Assembly: GCF_013266735.1 (NCBI RefSeq)
Contig: NZ_JABSNU010000004.1
Location: 1-64,000, forward strand
Length of the DNA stretch: 64,000 bases
From: Pedobacter foliorum
Lineage (GTDB): Bacteria; Bacteroidota; Bacteroidia; Sphingobacteriales; Sphingobacteriaceae
Direction of reading: 5' to 3'
Shown here piece after piece: positions 44,768 to 53,213 of the stretch; position 1 is the first letter of the stretch, and every line of letters starts with the position of its first letter. A program made the position numbers and the translations under genes. The notes beneath the pieces are model-generated. The model searched no databases. It worked only from the letters and a program-made list of their open reading frames with translations, and was not told the DNA's origin.

Positions 44768-44853
44768 AAAATAATGAATTTTTTTTTACCGGCTTTATGG
44801 AAAACCGGAAGAATTAACATCATTAGTAAAAAGTAAGTTTATTTATAAATATT

Positions 44854-45471
44854 ATGGCAAGAGCAAAGGTTCAAAGAAAGAGTACTTCGATAGATATGAC
44901 CGCTATGTGCGACGTGTCTTTCCTGCTACTTACTTTCTTTATATTAACAGCAACAGCACGCCAGCCGGATCCATTGGAAGTTAAAATTCCAAGTTCTACC
45001 TATAAGATTAAAGTTCCTGATTTGGATATGGGAATTTTATCTATCGGTCAGGGTAAGGTTTTCTACGAGATTGTAGGAAAGGACGTGAAAATGGCAACAC
45101 TTGATAAAATAGGAGAGCAGTATAAGATTCAGTTTACTCCTGAAGAAAGAGAACGTTTTGGTGTTCTTGGATCATTTGGTGTTCCTGTAGGTAGCTTGAA
45201 AAAGTTTATCATGATGAGCGGAGATGAAAGGGAAAAGTTTGCTAAGGCTAACATGGGCATTCCTGCTGATTCTACTAACAATGAATTGAAAGAATGGTTA
45301 TTGCAATCTCGTAAAGCGGTTGCTGAATTACACCAGACTGCAATGAGGGTGAGTATTAAAGGTGATGCGGAAGAAGAATATCCTGTAGTTAAGAAAATTA
45401 TTGATATCCTTCAGGATCAAAAAATTAACAAATTTAGTTTAATTACATCGGCCGAGGGCGATGCTAAATAA
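44854..45471 (+). CDS. exbD: ExbD-family protein, first in the operon
   Basis: 205 residues. A basic N-terminus, then one membrane helix with D20 in SIDMTAMCDVSFLLLTFF. The periplasmic part is longer than in classical ExbD (about 140), with an insert around 80-135. It pairs with ExbB. The second exbD starts 9 bp after its stop; paired, unequal ExbD proteins in one operon are usual in this phylum. Confidence 0.92.
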   Translation: MARAKVQRKSTSIDMTAMCDVSFLLLTFFILTATARQPDPLEVKIPSSTYKIKVPDLDMGILSIGQGKVFYEIVGKDVKMATLDKIGEQYKIQFTPEERERFGVLGSFGVPVGSLKKFIMMSGDEREKFAKANMGIPADSTNNELKEWLLQSRKAVAELHQTAMRVSIKGDAEEEYPVVKKIIDILQDQKINKFSLITSAEGDAK

Positions 45472-45480
45472 AATCATACT

Positions 45481-46011
45481 ATGGCAGAATTAGATACCTC
45501 CAGCGGGGGCGGGAAAAAAGGCAAAGTAAGAAGTAAGAAAGCAAACACCAAGGTAGATTTAACGGCGATGGTGGATCTTGCATTCTTGTTGATCACTTTC
45601 TTTATGTTAACCACCTCGTTGTCAAAGCCGATAGCAATGGATATTGCAAAACCGGATAAAGAGGATAATGACGTAAAAAATGAGCTTCGTGCATCTCAGA
45701 CTATGACAATACTATTGGGTAAAAACAATAAGGTTGCATGGTATATGGGAGAAGCTGGAAAGTCTGCACCGAATATTGAAGGTTTTACTGAAATCAGAAA
45801 ATCAATATTAAAGAATAAAGAAGAGGTACTTAAAGGTACCGGCCGACAAATAGTAATAGTGGTTAAACCAACAGAGGGCGCTACCTATAAAAATTTTGTT
45901 GATATAATGGACGAGTTAAACATCGCAAAGATTAAAACTGCTCCCGCTATTGATGATGTGAACATTCTTGATAGTGAGAAAGATGCGATGAAAAAAGCTG
46001 GAATATTATAA
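45481..46011 (+). CDS. exbD: ExbD-family protein, second in the operon
   Basis: 176 residues with a lysine-rich N-terminus, one membrane helix bearing D32 (VDLTAMVD) and a compact periplasmic domain (KPTEGATYKNFVDIMDEL). It is closer to the orphan copy at 38566 than to its operon neighbour at 44854. Confidence 0.92.
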   Translation: MAELDTSSGGGKKGKVRSKKANTKVDLTAMVDLAFLLITFFMLTTSLSKPIAMDIAKPDKEDNDVKNELRASQTMTILLGKNNKVAWYMGEAGKSAPNIEGFTEIRKSILKNKEEVLKGTGRQIVIVVKPTEGATYKNFVDIMDELNIAKIKTAPAIDDVNILDSEKDAMKKAGIL

Positions 46012-46039
46012 ATAATTATAAACATAAAAATATTAGGCT

Positions 46040-46861
46040 ATGTTTGGTTCTAAAATAGATTTATTAAAAAGGGATTGGCTTGATGTTGTATTTGCCAATA
46101 AGAACAAAGCCTACGGAGCTTATGAGCTTCGTCAGAAGAGTTCTTCTAATACAACAAAATCACTGCTGATAGCTTCAACAGCATTCGTGTTGTTGTTCTT
46201 ATCCCCTAAGATCATGGAGTTATTCAAAGGAAAGGCTCCAGAAGAAGAAGTGGTTAAACAAACGGAAGTAGTGGTACAACCTCCACCTCCTGTAAACCCG
46301 GAAACACCTCCACCGCCGCCGGTTGAGCCACCGCCGCCAAAACAGGATCAGGTTAAATTCCCTCCTCCAGTTGTAAAACCAGATGAATTGGTTCGTGATG
46401 AAGAACCAGTTGAGATTGAAGACTTGAAAAAGGCTGATCCAGGTCAGAAAACTATTGCAGGTGATCCAGATGCTGATATTGTTATCGCAACTGCTGCCGG
46501 TGATGGTCCTAAACAAGCTGCGGTTGTAGAGGATACCAAAGTTTATGACTTTGTTAGTCTTGAGACTCAGCCAACTTTCCCTGGTGGTATGGAGAAATTT
46601 TATGCTTATTTGAAAAAAGCAGTAAGATACCCTCCTATGGCTCAGGAAAACAACATTCAAGGTAAAGTGTTTTTATCATTTGTTGTTGAAAAGGATGGTA
46701 GCTTAACCGATATTAAAGTTGATAGAAAACTTGGTGGTGGTACTGATGAGGAAGCTGTTAGAGTACTAAAAGCAAGTCCAAGATGGATCCCAGGAGTTCA
46801 AAACGGTAAAAAGGTTCGTGTGAAATATAACATTCCTATTAGTTTTACCTTATCACAATAA
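46040..46861 (+). CDS. tonB: TonB energy transducer
   Basis: 273 residues. An N-terminal cytosolic piece is followed by a membrane helix (about 35-54), a proline-rich linker (about 72-115, many PPPP runs) and a C-terminal TonB domain (about 185-273; YPPMAQENNIQGKVFLSFVV, then WIPGVQNGKKVRVKY). It spans the periplasm to drive SusC-type transporters. Fourth gene of the exb operon. Confidence 0.95.
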   Translation: MFGSKIDLLKRDWLDVVFANKNKAYGAYELRQKSSSNTTKSLLIASTAFVLLFLSPKIMELFKGKAPEEEVVKQTEVVVQPPPPVNPETPPPPPVEPPPPKQDQVKFPPPVVKPDELVRDEEPVEIEDLKKADPGQKTIAGDPDADIVIATAAGDGPKQAAVVEDTKVYDFVSLETQPTFPGGMEKFYAYLKKAVRYPPMAQENNIQGKVFLSFVVEKDGSLTDIKVDRKLGGGTDEEAVRVLKASPRWIPGVQNGKKVRVKYNIPISFTLSQ

Positions 46862-46866
46862 GATCA

Positions 46867-47091
46867 ATGTTTAATTTAAAAACATTTATGCAGAAATCGC
46901 CTCAACAGCGATTTCTGTTTATTTTAGGGCTAGTTATGTTTGCCTTTTACTTGGTTTTAGGAGTGACTTTAATTGTCTGGAAGGATATGCCGATAACAAT
47001 AGAACGTACTTATAGAATCCTTCTTGGAGTTTTGTTAATCGTTTATGCCGTAATAAGATTTACTCGTGTAATTAATCAAAAGGATAATTAA
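46867..47091 (+). CDS. Small membrane protein in the TonB operon
   Basis: 74 residues with two membrane helices (about 15-37 and 47-65) and short polar ends. No known domain. It starts 5 bp after tonB and ends 4 bp before the PstS-like gene, so it is part of the operon. A role in assembling or tuning the ExbBD-TonB machine is a guess. Confidence 0.72.
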   Translation: MFNLKTFMQKSPQQRFLFILGLVMFAFYLVLGVTLIVWKDMPITIERTYRILLGVLLIVYAVIRFTRVINQKDN

Positions 47092-47095
47092 AGTA

Positions 47096-48001
47096 ATGAA
47101 GAATCTAGGTTTTGTATTCATTTTTTTTGTGCTATTCTCTTGTAAGAATAAAAAGCAACCCGATGTTGTAGAACAAACTCGTACATCAGGCACTGTAAAG
47201 ATTCTTGTAGATGAGTCTTTTTCTTCAATTATCGCTGATCAGATAGAAGTATTTAAGTCTGATTATAAAAATGCAGAGTTTACAACTATTGCAGGTAACG
47301 AGAATAAAATAATGCCTGCCTTTTTAAATGATAGTATTAGGGTCATGGTATCATCTAGAATGTTAACACCAGAAGAGGATAAGATATACAGAAGCCGAAG
47401 TATTGTCCCAAAGACTTCAAGGTTTGCTATTGATGGCATCTCATTGCTTACTCAGAAGAATGATTTGGACTCAAATATTACGGTTGACGAAGTGATTCAA
47501 ATATTAAAAGGAACTTCTACAAGTGGAAAACAACTTGTTTTTGATAATGCTTATTCAAGTACGCTTAGATATTTTAAAGAATTGGCCCAGATAACCGAAC
47601 TTCCAAAAAAAGGAGTTTATACTTTACAGAGTAATAATGACGTTATAAAGTACGTTTCCGAAAATAAGAATTTTATAGGAGTAGTTGGCGTAAATTGGTT
47701 ATTATCTAATAATTCCAATATGACTTCTTATATTGCAAGGGTGAAAATGATGGGGGTGAAGAATATTAAGGGTAAGAAGGGGGATAATGCATATTATCGT
47801 CCGGAACAAGCGAACTTAATTAGCGGTATTTATCCATTTTTAAGGAATGTTTACATCATTAATTGTGAAGGACGTGACGGTTTAGGCACGGGTTTTGCAA
47901 ATTGGTTAATGAGTCCTCGCGGACAATTAATCGTACTGAGGTCTGGATTGGGACCTCATAAAATGATGTCCAGGGATTTTAACTTGAAGAATACAAACTA
48001 A
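47096..48001 (+). CDS. PstS-like phosphate-binding-family lipoprotein
   Basis: 301 residues with a lipoprotein signal (FVLFSC). The periplasmic-binding fold of the PstS/PBP-like type shows as TVKILVDESFSSII, a middle GTSTSGKQLVFDN segment and a C-terminal GTGFANWLMSPRGQLIVLRSGLGP typical of phosphate-binding proteins. No pst permease genes are near. Ligand and role in a TonB operon are unclear. It ends where a new promoter begins. Confidence 0.8.
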   Translation: MKNLGFVFIFFVLFSCKNKKQPDVVEQTRTSGTVKILVDESFSSIIADQIEVFKSDYKNAEFTTIAGNENKIMPAFLNDSIRVMVSSRMLTPEEDKIYRSRSIVPKTSRFAIDGISLLTQKNDLDSNITVDEVIQILKGTSTSGKQLVFDNAYSSTLRYFKELAQITELPKKGVYTLQSNNDVIKYVSENKNFIGVVGVNWLLSNNSNMTSYIARVKMMGVKNIKGKKGDNAYYRPEQANLISGIYPFLRNVYIINCEGRDGLGTGFANWLMSPRGQLIVLRSGLGPHKMMSRDFNLKNTN

Positions 48002-48013
48002 ATTTTATATTTG
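47983..48013 (+). promoter_or_regulatory. Promoter before the TPR gene
   Basis: CTTG at 47983-47986, 19 bp, then TATATTTG at 48006-48013. It overlaps the end of the PstS-like gene and allows the TPR gene to be expressed separately, with a leader of about 130 nt. Confidence 0.65.
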
Positions 48014-48151
48014 GGATATAGAAATAGGAGACAATGTAATGTGAACCAGAATTTGGGAATGTCTGCTTAATAATTAAAACTAAAAACAAAATATCGAACC
48101 ATGAAACCTGCAAAGCAAGCTTCATACAATTAAATTGAAAATAGAGGAACT

Positions 48152-49891
48152 ATGAAAATGACAAAGAAAGCAATAACCTTAGGTTTAGGTTTAGTAGTGA
48201 TGGGTTCTGCCTCTTTTGCTCAGAGCATTACCGATGCAAAGAAGGCGATAGATGCCGAACAATACGCTAAAGCGACTTCAATGCTTAAAACATTGGTTGC
48301 ATCGCAAAAAGGAAAGGGAGAGAACTACTTTAGTTTAGGTGATGTTTATTTAAGAAGAGATTATATTGATTCTGCAAGAGCAGCCTTTACTCAAGGTGTA
48401 GCCGCAGATGCAAAAAATCCATTGAATTATATAGGTTTAGGCCAAGCTGATCTTGTTTCAAACAATGCAGCATCTGCTAAAACAAATTTTGATAAGGCAA
48501 TTGAAGTTGCATCTAAAAAGGATTTTACTCCATATTTGTATATAGGTAAAGCTTATTTAGTTGGTGATAAGCCAGATTTTGCAGCTGCATTGCCTAATTT
48601 ACAAAAAGCAGAAGAGTTAGATGATAAGGATAAAGAAGCTGAAACATTTGTTGCTTTAGGTGATTATTATTCATTGCAAAGAAAAAATTCTGAAGCACTA
48701 CAGAATTATATGAGAGCTTTAAGTATTGATCCAGCATTATACAGATCTACTGTTCAAATCGGAAAAATGTATAAAGAATCAAGAGCGTTTAGTGATGCTG
48801 AAGGCGAGTTGAAGAATGTTGTGGCTGCAGATCCAAACTATGGTCCTGCTTATCGTGAGTTAGCTGAGCTTTATATGCAGTGGGGAAATCAAGAGCCTGC
48901 GAACTTTGATGCTAAAGCTGCTGAAGCCTTAACCAACTATAAAAAATATCTTGATTTAACTGATAAATCTTACGATTCAAGATTACGTTATGCTACTTTC
49001 TTATTCTATGCAAAAGATTTTAAAACATTGGAACAAGAAACTTCGGAGTTAGCATCATTGAATCAAAATGATCCTAAAAGTTTGATCGTTTCAAGATTGA
49101 GAGGTTATTCTGCTTTTGAGAATGGAAATTTTCCTCAGAGTTTACAATACATGAAAGAGTTCTTTGCTAAAGTGAAAGATACTTCTCGTATTATCTCTGA
49201 TGATTATATGTACTTGGGTAAAGCTTTAATGAAAGATAGTACTGATGCTGCTAATGATAGCTTAGGCCTGGTTAATGTGATTAAAGCTGTTAGTATGGAT
49301 TCTACGAAAGTTGAGGCTCTAGCTGCAATTGCTAAATCGTACTATGATGCGAAAAATTATAAGAAAGCTATTGCTACTTATGATGTAGTTAACCATTTGA
49401 ACCCAGAGGGTAAAGGATCACTATATAATTATTTTTACCATGCTATCGCATCGTACGTGTCTTATTACAAAGCCTATACAGCAAAAACTAATCCTTCTAA
49501 AGATATTTTGGTTAAAGGTGACGCATCATTAGCGAAATTATTGAAGTTAGCTCCATCGACATATGATGCTATTCTTTACAGAGCCAGAATAAACGATTTT
49601 ATGGATGATGAAGTAGCGCCAACTGGCTTAAAATTGCCTTTTTATCAGCAATATTTAGATTCTGTTGGGGCACATGTTGATAAACAGACGCCTGCAGTTA
49701 AAAAGAATATGGTAGAAGCTTATAATCAAATTGCTGGTTTTGCTTCATTTAAAGATGACAAAGAGAAAGCAAAGTTATATTGGGATAAAAGTTTAGCGAT
49801 TGATCCTGCCAATGCTGTTGCATTAGAAGGAATTAAATCATTAACTGCTCCAGCTCCAAAGGCTACTACTGCAAAACCAAAGAAAAAGTAA
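48152..49891 (+). CDS. Periplasmic TPR-repeat protein
   Basis: 579 residues with a cleavable signal peptide (LGLGLVVMGSASFAQ). At least seven TPR-like repeats can be read (for example YFSLGDVYLRRDYIDSARAAFTQGV, YIGLGQADLVSNNAASAKTNFDKAI, ALQNYMRALSIDP). The C-terminus is alanine/lysine-rich. It probably scaffolds proteins in the periplasm; its place after the TonB operon hints at that machinery. A second in-frame ATG two codons on is possible. A very stable terminator follows. Confidence 0.82.
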   Translation: MKMTKKAITLGLGLVVMGSASFAQSITDAKKAIDAEQYAKATSMLKTLVASQKGKGENYFSLGDVYLRRDYIDSARAAFTQGVAADAKNPLNYIGLGQADLVSNNAASAKTNFDKAIEVASKKDFTPYLYIGKAYLVGDKPDFAAALPNLQKAEELDDKDKEAETFVALGDYYSLQRKNSEALQNYMRALSIDPALYRSTVQIGKMYKESRAFSDAEGELKNVVAADPNYGPAYRELAELYMQWGNQEPANFDAKAAEALTNYKKYLDLTDKSYDSRLRYATFLFYAKDFKTLEQETSELASLNQNDPKSLIVSRLRGYSAFENGNFPQSLQYMKEFFAKVKDTSRIISDDYMYLGKALMKDSTDAANDSLGLVNVIKAVSMDSTKVEALAAIAKSYYDAKNYKKAIATYDVVNHLNPEGKGSLYNYFYHAIASYVSYYKAYTAKTNPSKDILVKGDASLAKLLKLAPSTYDAILYRARINDFMDDEVAPTGLKLPFYQQYLDSVGAHVDKQTPAVKKNMVEAYNQIAGFASFKDDKEKAKLYWDKSLAIDPANAVALEGIKSLTAPAPKATTAKPKKK

Positions 49892-49903
49892 GAATTTTAT
49901 AAT

Positions 49904-49943
49904 AAAAGAAAAAGGCGGGGTTGTTATCCCGCCTTTTTCTTTT
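49904..49943 (+). terminator. Very stable terminator after the TPR gene
   Basis: A 16-bp perfect stem, 49904-49919 with 49928-49943, around an 8-base loop, with a T-rich 3' arm. Confidence 0.92.
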
Positions 49944-49950
49944 ATTTTTG
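49921..49950 (+). promoter_or_regulatory. Promoter of the nuo operon, overlapping the terminator
   Basis: TTG at 49921-49923 (in the hairpin loop), 19 bp, then TATTTTTG at 49943-49950, 18 bp before the nuoA ATG. Spacing and boxes fit the consensus exactly. Confidence 0.7.
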
Positions 49951-49968
49951 CCTCATAATTATATTCAA

Positions 49969-50340
49969 ATGGAAACTCAAAGTGTACCTGTAGATTTTTT
50001 ACCAATTATATTTCAAGTAGTTGTTGCCTTAGGATTTGTTGTTGTTACTTTAATTGCAACACATTTTTTAGGCCCTAAGAGGAAAACATCTGATAAGCTG
50101 TCAACATTTGAGGCTGGTATAAAGGTGATAGGTAATGCACGTCAGCCATTTTCTATTAAGTATTTTCTAGTAGCTATTCTCTTCGTCCTGTTTGATGTGG
50201 AGGTAATATTTATGTATCCCTGGGCAGTTAATTTCAGAGCACTTGGAATGGCTGGAATGATAGAGATGTTTATCTTTATGGGAACATTATTATTAGGCTT
50301 TATTTACGTTATAAAGAAGAAAGCACTGGATTGGAATTAG
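49969..50340 (+). CDS. nuoA: NADH-quinone oxidoreductase subunit A
   Basis: 123 residues with three membrane helices (about 10-32, 60-85, 92-115). FEAGIKVIGNARQPF and FDVEVIFMYPWA are NuoA signatures. It is part of the complex I membrane arm near the quinone site. ATG 49969 is chosen; the longer frame from 49921 would start inside the terminator hairpin. First gene of a 14-gene operon. Confidence 0.95.
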   Translation: METQSVPVDFLPIIFQVVVALGFVVVTLIATHFLGPKRKTSDKLSTFEAGIKVIGNARQPFSIKYFLVAILFVLFDVEVIFMYPWAVNFRALGMAGMIEMFIFMGTLLLGFIYVIKKKALDWN

Positions 50341-50406
50341 ATTATTTAGATTGTTTCTAAATGCCCTCAACTTAATTCATTTGCTTTTAAAAAATTGTAG
50401 ATTTGT

Positions 50407-50436
50407 GGTTCATTCTTTACAGGAATGAACCTTTTT
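50407..50436 (+). terminator. Hairpin with T run between nuoA and nuoB (attenuator-like)
   Basis: GGTTCATTC (50407-50415) pairs perfectly with GAATGAACC (50423-50431), followed by five T. It fits an intrinsic terminator that would cut expression of nuoB-N relative to nuoA. A TAGATTTG box at 50398-50405 directly before it might be a second start site, but no -33 element is well placed. Confidence 0.6.
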
Positions 50437-50447
50437 CGTTTTGTATC

Positions 50448-50990
50448 ATGAGTAACATCAATATAGTAGACGCGCCTCCAGGCATAGAAGGATCTGGTTT
50501 TTTTGCTACTTCCTTAGATAAGGTTATTGGCTTGGCCCGTTCCCATTCATTATGGCCTTTGCCATTCGCAACTTCATGCTGTGGTATTGAGTTTATGGCT
50601 ACCATGGGATCTCATTATGACTTTGGTCGATTTGGATCTGAGCGTTTAAGCTTTTCTCCACGTCAGGCAGATTTATTAATGGTAATGGGGACAATAGCCA
50701 AGAAAATGAGTCCGGTTCTTAAGCAGGTATATTTACAAATGGCAGAGCCTCGTTGGGTGATTGCTGTTGGTGCTTGTGCATCAAGCGGGGGTATTTTTGA
50801 CACTTATTCTGTTTTGCAAGGGATAGATGAGATTATTCCGGTAGATGTGTATGTTCCGGGGTGTCCACCAAGACCGGAAGCTATTTTAGATGGCTTTGGT
50901 AAAATTCAGGAATTGGTTAAGAATGAATCTTCAAGAAGAAGGAACTCAGATCAATATAGAGAAATGTTGGCTTCATACGGAATTGAATAA
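50448..50990 (+). CDS. nuoB: NADH-quinone oxidoreductase subunit B
   Basis: 180 residues from ATG 50448. The N2 [4Fe-4S] cluster ligands are visible as adjacent C44-C45, C110 and C139 (VPGCPPRPEA). It hands electrons to quinone at the base of the peripheral arm. The stop codon shares one base with the nuoC start. It lies 107 bp after nuoA, an unusually wide gap in this tight operon. Confidence 0.97.
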   Translation: MSNINIVDAPPGIEGSGFFATSLDKVIGLARSHSLWPLPFATSCCGIEFMATMGSHYDFGRFGSERLSFSPRQADLLMVMGTIAKKMSPVLKQVYLQMAEPRWVIAVGACASSGGIFDTYSVLQGIDEIIPVDVYVPGCPPRPEAILDGFGKIQELVKNESSRRRNSDQYREMLASYGIE

Positions 50991-51493
50991 TGGCAGAGGT
51001 TACTAATCAGGAATTAATACAACAGCTAACTGAAAAGTTTGGTGGAAAAATAATTGGAATTACCGAGCCTTATGGGTTACTCACTTTTGAAACCACAAAG
51101 GATGTTATTATCGATGTTTTAGCTTTTCTAAAGCAAAATACATTAGCCAGCTTCAATTTCCTTACAGATATCACAGCTGTGCATTATCCGGAGAAAAAAC
51201 ATGGTATCGCAGTGGTTTATCACTTACATAGCATGGTTAATAGAATCAGGGTTAGAGTGAAAGTTTTTATAGACGAGCATCACCCTGAAATTCCAACTGC
51301 AACTCCCTTATGGAATGCAGCTAATTGGATGGAAAGAGAAACTTATGATTTGTTTGGAGTAAAGTTTGAAGGCCATCCGGATCTTAGAAGAATATTGAAT
51401 ATGGATGATCTTGGTGTTCATCCAATGTTAAAACAATATCCTTTAGAAGATCCAAACAGAGTAGATAAAAAAGACGAATACTTTGGTAGATAA
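50990..51493 (+). CDS. nuoC: NADH-quinone oxidoreductase subunit C
   Basis: 167 residues of the 30-kDa subunit family: WMERETYDLFGVKFEGHPDLRRIL is the signature. NuoC and NuoD are separate genes here rather than fused as in E. coli. The stop is 3 bp before nuoD. Confidence 0.96.
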   Translation: MAEVTNQELIQQLTEKFGGKIIGITEPYGLLTFETTKDVIIDVLAFLKQNTLASFNFLTDITAVHYPEKKHGIAVVYHLHSMVNRIRVRVKVFIDEHHPEIPTATPLWNAANWMERETYDLFGVKFEGHPDLRRILNMDDLGVHPMLKQYPLEDPNRVDKKDEYFGR

Positions 51494-51496
51494 GAA

Positions 51497-52708
51497 ATGA
51501 TGAATCAACCGGTATATACAGATAACGACCCGCAGAATGAATTGGTTACCTTAAATTTAGGCCCAACTCACCCTGCCACACATGGTGTTTTTCAAAATGT
51601 AATTCAGTTAGATGGTGAACGCATCGTTAGTGGTGTATCTACTATTGGCTACATTCATCGTGCTTTTGAAAAAATTGCAGAACACCGTCCTTTCTATCAG
51701 ATCACACCTTTAACAGATCGATTAAACTATTGCTCTTCACCTATAAATAATATGGGTTGGCACATGACAGTTGAGAAGTTATTGGGTATTGAAATGCCTA
51801 AACGTGTTGATTACTTAAGGGTAATTATCATGGAGTTGGCTCGTATTTCAGATCATATTATCTGTAATACAATTATTGCTCAGGATACAGGTGCAACCAC
51901 CACTTTTTTATATTTATTTCAATTCAGAGAACATATTTATGAGATCTATGAAGAGATTTGTGGAGCAAGATTAACTACTAATGTTGGACGTATCGGTGGC
52001 TTTGAAAGAGATTTCAATGAAATCGCCTTTGCTAAGATCAATAAGTTTTTAAAAGAGTTCCCTGTAGCATTAAGAGAGTTTGAAAGCTTACTTAACCGTA
52101 ATCGTATTTTTATAGATCGTACAGCTAAGGTTGCTGCGGTATCGGCTGAACAAGCTCTTGATTATGGGTGGACAGGGCCTTTATTGCGTTCAGCAGGTGT
52201 AGATTACGATGTTCGTGTGAGTGATCCTTATTCATCTTACGGAGACTTTGATTTTGAAGTTCCGGTAGGAACAAGTGGTGATATTTATGATCGCTACCTT
52301 GTTCGTAATGAAGAAATGTGGCAGAGCGTTCGGTTGATTGAACAGGCTTTAGAAAAAATAAAACATGAGCCTGCAGGTATTTTCCATGCAGATGTTCCTG
52401 AGTTTTATCTACCTGCTAAAGAAGAGGTTTACAATAACATGGAAGCATTAATCTATCATTTTAAAATTGTGATGGGCGAAATTGATGCTCCTAAAGCCGA
52501 AGTTTATCATTCAGTTGAGGGTGGTAACGGTGAACTTGGATTTTATTTGATCAATGATGGAGGAAGAACACCATATCGTTTGCACTTCAGAAGACCTAGT
52601 TTTATTAATTATCAAATGTTTGCACCAATGAGTAAAGGCATGCTTTTATCTGATGCCATTATTAACATGAGTAGTATGAACATTATTGCAGGAGAATTAG
52701 ATGCTTAA
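51497..52708 (+). CDS. nuoD: NADH-quinone oxidoreductase subunit D
   Basis: 403 residues of the 49-kDa subunit. Signatures: LGPTHPATHGVF near 22-33, the Y-x-HR-x-FEK stretch around 49-58, and a final MSSMNIIAGELDA. It forms the quinone site with NuoB. Overlaps nuoE by 8 bp. Confidence 0.97.
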   Translation: MMNQPVYTDNDPQNELVTLNLGPTHPATHGVFQNVIQLDGERIVSGVSTIGYIHRAFEKIAEHRPFYQITPLTDRLNYCSSPINNMGWHMTVEKLLGIEMPKRVDYLRVIIMELARISDHIICNTIIAQDTGATTTFLYLFQFREHIYEIYEEICGARLTTNVGRIGGFERDFNEIAFAKINKFLKEFPVALREFESLLNRNRIFIDRTAKVAAVSAEQALDYGWTGPLLRSAGVDYDVRVSDPYSSYGDFDFEVPVGTSGDIYDRYLVRNEEMWQSVRLIEQALEKIKHEPAGIFHADVPEFYLPAKEEVYNNMEALIYHFKIVMGEIDAPKAEVYHSVEGGNGELGFYLINDGGRTPYRLHFRRPSFINYQMFAPMSKGMLLSDAIINMSSMNIIAGELDA

Positions 52709-53213
52709 AGTAGAAGAACAACAACCTGTGGAGTTTTCATCAGCTTTAAAAGAAAAGTTTGATGAGATAATTAGCAGATATCCGAAAGGTAAACAGAAAT
52801 CTGCTTTGTTACCAATGCTTCATGAGGTTCAAGCCGAATTAGGTTGGTTAAGCCCAAATGCTATGGATAAAGTTGCTGCTTATCTTGATATACAGAGTAT
52901 CGAGGTATATGAAGTGGCTTCGTTTTATAGTATGTATTTTTTAAAACCGCAGGGTAAGTATATGTTGGAAGTTTGCAGAACGGGACCTTGCTGTTTAGTA
53001 GGTGCTGAGAAGCTGATGAACCATATAGAACAAAACTTAGGTGTTAAAGAAGGGGAAGTTACGTCGGACGGCTTATTTAGCTGGAGAGGTGTAGAGTGTT
53101 TAGCTGCCTGTGGTTATGGTCCGGTATTACAGATTGGTCCTGAATATACATTTTACGAAAACCTTAATGAACAAAAGGTTGACGAGTTAATACAAGATTT
53201 ACGCAAGAAATAA
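52701..53213 (+). CDS. nuoE: NADH-quinone oxidoreductase subunit E
   Basis: 170 residues of the 24-kDa subunit. The [2Fe-2S] N1a ligands fit C92, C97, C133 and C137 (CRTGPC, then CLAAC). Part of the NADH-oxidizing tip. The stop shares one base with the nuoF start. Confidence 0.97.
   Translation: MLKVEEQQPVEFSSALKEKFDEIISRYPKGKQKSALLPMLHEVQAELGWLSPNAMDKVAAYLDIQSIEVYEVASFYSMYFLKPQGKYMLEVCRTGPCCLVGAEKLMNHIEQNLGVKEGEVTSDGLFSWRGVECLAACGYGPVLQIGPEYTFYENLNEQKVDELIQDLRKK

Noticed and set aside
46220..46660. 146-codon minus-strand frame
   Set aside because: Antisense of the tonB proline-rich linker; its Arg/Trp-rich repeats are the reverse of proline codons.
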